This document shows, piece after piece, positions 5,453-7,150 of a stretch of 7,150 bases of DNA. Position numbers and translations under genes: made by a program. The notes beneath the pieces were generated by a model, which ran no database searches, had not been told where the DNA came from, and saw nothing but the letters and a program-made list of their open reading frames with translations. The number at the start of each line of letters is the position of its first letter. Within the stretch, counting starts at the first letter, position 1. The stretch comes from CAYMCQ01 sp964389025 (GTDB lineage: Bacteria > Verrucomicrobiota > Verrucomicrobiia > Limisphaerales > CAYMCQ01): NCBI GenBank assembly GCA_964389025.1, contig CAYMCQ010000124.1:1-7150 (forward strand), given 5' to 3'.

Positions 5453-5532
5453 GATCGGATTTCGATTCGTGAATTGCTGGCTGCAATCTGAGAAGAAATT
5501 CGCCGGAACTCAATCAAATTTCTGCAATCAAC

Positions 5533-5600
5533 TTTCGAGGGATGAGCTCTGCGAATTCCTAATTCAAATTTAGGGCGTCGTAGAACTCCGCCCTCCGAAA
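5533..5600. repeat. Small palindromic element, copy 1, upstream of lpxI
   Basis: This element of about 68 bp has imperfect terminal inverted repeats (TTTCGAGGGATGAGCTC at the left, matched by CTCCGCCCTCCGAAA at the right) around an A/T-rich centre with AAATTT. Its reverse complement is near-identical to the element at 6470-6536. It occupies the middle of the 204-bp divergent gap between the sugar kinase and lpxI, ending 56 bp before the lpxI start. I saw no convincing promoter in the rest of that gap. Confidence 0.75.
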
Positions 5601-5656
5601 CGATGTGCTTCGCTACTTTGGATTGCGCCGCGCCGCAAACTCGCTAAGGTCAAACC

Positions 5657-6469
5657 GTGAACGTCGAATCACTTGGAATCATCGCGGGCAACCGCTCGCT
5701 GCCGCTCATCTTCGCGAAGCAAGCGCGCGCGATGGGCGTGAAAAAGCTGGTGGCCGTGGCGTTCGAAGGCGAGACGGAGCCGGAAATCTCGTCGCTCGTG
5801 GATGAAGTGACGTGGGTAAAAGTCGGCCAGCTTTCAAAAATGATCTCCGCGTTCACCGACCGTGGCGTGAAGCAATGCGTGATGGCCGGGCAAATCACGC
5901 CAAAAAATCTTTATGACTTGCGCCCCGATTTGCGCGCGGTGGCGATGATGTTCCGGTTGAAGGAGAAAAATGCGCATACCATTTTCGGGGCGATCGCAGA
6001 CGAATTGAAGAAGGACGGCGTGGAATTGATTGAGGCGACGCCGTGGTTGAAACCGCTGATGCCGGGAAAAGATTTTTCGTTTGGGCCTAAGTTATCGAAG
6101 GAGCAACGCACGGACGTGGAATTTGGTTTCAGCATCGCAAAAGAGATCTCCAAACTGGAAATCGGGCAAACCGTCATCGTTAAAAACGGCACGGTGCTGG
6201 CAGTCGAAGCTTTCGAAGGAACGGACAAATGCCTCGCGCGCGGCGGCGAGTTGGCTGGCAAAGACGGCGGCGCTGTCGCGGTGAAAGTCGCGAAGGCCAG
6301 TCACGACATGCGGTTTGATATTCCTTGCATTGGCGCGCAAACATTGGAAACCTGCGCTGCGGCGCGGATTTCCGTGCTGGCGTTCGAAGCGGGCAAGTCG
6401 TTGTTGCTGGAGCAGGAAACTTGTGCGCGAATCGCAGAGAAAAATAAAATCACTTTGACGACAATTTAA
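5657..6469 (+). CDS. lpxI: UDP-2,3-diacylglucosamine pyrophosphatase LpxI
   Basis: LpxI hydrolyses UDP-2,3-diacylglucosamine to lipid X plus UMP, the fourth step of lipid A synthesis, acting at the cytoplasmic face of the inner membrane. It replaces LpxH in many non-gammaproteobacteria. The 270-aa length is normal. Seen here: the N-terminal domain opening LGIIAGNRSLPLIFAKQARA (6-25), MPGKDFSFGPKLSKEQRTD (135-153), GQTVIVKNGTVLAVEAFEGT (170-189) and the C-terminal VKVAKASHDMRFDIPCIG (219-236). Asp231 in RFDIP is the likely counterpart of the catalytic Asp225 of Caulobacter LpxI. The start is GTG at 5657, with AAGG about 9 nt upstream, one of the few plausible ribosome-binding sites in the window. 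The gene is bracketed by inverted copies of one small repeat. It implies an LPS-bearing outer membrane. Confidence 0.95.
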   Translation: MNVESLGIIAGNRSLPLIFAKQARAMGVKKLVAVAFEGETEPEISSLVDEVTWVKVGQLSKMISAFTDRGVKQCVMAGQITPKNLYDLRPDLRAVAMMFRLKEKNAHTIFGAIADELKKDGVELIEATPWLKPLMPGKDFSFGPKLSKEQRTDVEFGFSIAKEISKLEIGQTVIVKNGTVLAVEAFEGTDKCLARGGELAGKDGGAVAVKVAKASHDMRFDIPCIGAQTLETCAAARISVLAFEAGKSLLLEQETCARIAEKNKITLTTI

Positions 6470-6536
6470 TTTCGGAGGGCGGAGTTACACGACGCCCAAA
6501 TTTAAATAGGGACTCGCAGAGCTCGCCCCTCCGAAA
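6470..6536. repeat. Small palindromic element, copy 2, downstream of lpxI
   Basis: This element of about 67 bp begins one base after the lpxI stop and ends 10 bp before the next start. Its termini TTTCGGAGGGCGGAG and CTCGCCCCTCCGAAA are near-perfect inverted repeats, and the centre contains AAATTTAAAT. It matches the reverse complement of 5533-5600 with few differences: the first 17 bases, the block ACGACGCCC and the block TCGCAGAGCTC are identical. The long loop makes it a poor intrinsic terminator. Confidence 0.78.
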
Positions 6537-6546
6537 AAATTAACCG

Positions 6547-7047
6547 ATGCTAACCGCCCACGAAATTTTTGGCTTCATGTCCCCCGCCCTCTCGGCGGAA
6601 ATCGTCGCGCAGACTCACGAAGCAGACAAACAAATCTATCGCGCGGTTCTCGCCGGGATTGCTGAAGCGAAAAAAGTCCGCCCTGTTTTTCTCGAACGCA
6701 AACCGCGCGCAGACCAGCACAAGGAAATTGTCGGTATGTTGAGCAAACCTCGCCTCGACACACTTGCCCTTCAACTTCTCCAGAACTGGCTGCTCAAACA
6801 TCAGGCCGCGATGCTGACAGATTTTCTTGACGCGCTGGGAATCAAACACGACAAAGGCGCGGTGGAGAATTTGCCGGACAAGATGGAAGACGAGAAATTG
6901 AAATCAGCAGTGGAAAAGTTGCTGGCAAAATTTCCAAAAGAAAACGTGGCGGTTTATTTGCGGGCGTTCAATGATTTGAACCAGGCGAAGTGGGCAAACC
7001 TGGCGGACATGTTGGACAAAGATCAGCGGTTGCAACTCGGAAGCTAA
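6547..7047 (+). CDS. Unrecognised 166-aa helical cytoplasmic protein
   Basis: I cannot name a family with confidence. The protein starts MLTAHEIFGFMSPALSAEIV and looks all-helical and soluble, with no signal peptide, membrane span or cysteines. Residues 46-60 (RPVFLERKPRADQHK) are notably basic. A central WLLKHQAAMLTDFLDALGIK (81-100) and a C-terminal LLAKFPKENVAVYLRAFNDL, then NQAKWANLADMLDKD, look like packed helices and are probably conserved in relatives. I have a vague memory of similar hypothetical proteins in Verrucomicrobiota, not checked. The start ATG lies 10 bp after a palindromic repeat, without a Shine-Dalgarno sequence. It lies between lpxI and gnd on the same strand, 15 bp before gnd, so co-transcription with gnd is likely. 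Codon use matches its neighbours, so it is a real gene. Confidence 0.8.
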   Translation: MLTAHEIFGFMSPALSAEIVAQTHEADKQIYRAVLAGIAEAKKVRPVFLERKPRADQHKEIVGMLSKPRLDTLALQLLQNWLLKHQAAMLTDFLDALGIKHDKGAVENLPDKMEDEKLKSAVEKLLAKFPKENVAVYLRAFNDLNQAKWANLADMLDKDQRLQLGS

Positions 7048-7062
7048 TTCAATCCCAAAACT

Positions 7063-7150
7063 ATGGAAGCAAAAGGCGACATCGCACTCATCGGTCTGGC
7101 CGTCATGGGCCAGAACCTCATCCTCAACATGAACGACCACGGCTTCACCG
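7063..7150 (+). CDS. gnd: 6-phosphogluconate dehydrogenase, N-terminal fragment
   Basis: Only the first 29 codons are in the window; the gene runs off the right edge. The peptide contains GDIALIGLAVMGQNLILNMN and then DHGFT, the NADP-binding Rossmann motif (GLAVMGxNL) characteristic of decarboxylating 6-phosphogluconate dehydrogenase. That enzyme converts 6-phosphogluconate to ribulose 5-phosphate and CO2 in the oxidative pentose phosphate pathway. The ATG at 7063 follows the upstream gene by 15 bp and has no evident Shine-Dalgarno sequence. The rest of the enzyme, including its catalytic Lys and Glu, lies outside the window. Confidence 0.9.
   Translation, partial: MEAKGDIALIGLAVMGQNLILNMNDHGFT

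Noticed and set aside
4451..5491. Long plus-strand open frame (346 codons) opposite the sugar kinase
   Set aside because: It is the antisense shadow of a clear PfkB kinase, with low-complexity Ala/Val/Phe-rich translation and no recognisable domain.
5453..5656. Promoters for the sugar kinase and lpxI
   Set aside because: Several TTGATT-like hexamers occur on the minus strand, but none has a convincing -10 at proper spacing.
5533..6536. Insertion sequence carrying lpxI
   Set aside because: The flanking inverted elements resemble IS ends, but the gene between them is a normal lipid A enzyme and no transposase is present.

Overview
This window looks like chromosomal DNA from a Gram-negative bacterium, and I infer Verrucomicrobiota or a close PVC relative. 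LpxI shows a lipid A (LPS) pathway. The DXS has lineage-flavoured variants. The DNA is peppered with short palindromic repeats whose reading frames I remember from verrucomicrobial and planctomycete genomes (the 'GILPV/RQDACAT', 'LTLTLSP' and 'YQLSA' types). The taxonomic call is inference from memory; no search was run.

Layout, left to right. (1) 18-601, minus strand: a ParD/ParE-type toxin-antitoxin pair, antitoxin first, with a 4-bp overlap. Its promoter sits so close to the antitoxin start that the mRNA is probably leaderless. (2) 628-3061, minus: xseB (exonuclease VII small subunit) followed by dxs (first step of the MEP isoprenoid pathway). These are neighbours in many bacteria, but here a palindromic repeat separates them. 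(3) 3157-3630, plus, divergent from xseB: a membrane-anchored BON-domain protein. (4) 3726-4320, minus: a small unrecognised reading frame that appears to be split or extended by a 217-bp head-to-head palindromic element. (5) 4352-5452, minus: a PfkB-family sugar kinase, probably 2-keto-3-deoxygluconate kinase. (6) 5657-7150, plus, divergent from the kinase: lpxI, an unrecognised 166-aa protein, and the first 29 codons of gnd (6-phosphogluconate dehydrogenase).

The genes are mostly housekeeping: isoprenoid precursors, DNA repair, lipid A and sugar-acid/pentose-phosphate metabolism. They do not form one pathway. KDG kinase and Gnd both handle hexose-acid intermediates, but they lie on opposite strands and need not be co-regulated.

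The real interest is the repeat load. At least six distinct small palindromic repeat types lie in about 7 kb, at gene ends, between genes, and in frame inside dxs, where two different repeats encode about 40 extra residues at a predicted surface turn. An inverted pair of near-identical 67-68 bp elements brackets lpxI. A two-unit element at 4012-4228 has hairpins whose stems differ in sequence but keep their pairing. I found no complete transposase, prophage, CRISPR array, tRNA or rRNA, and I do not claim a new defence or biosynthetic system here.
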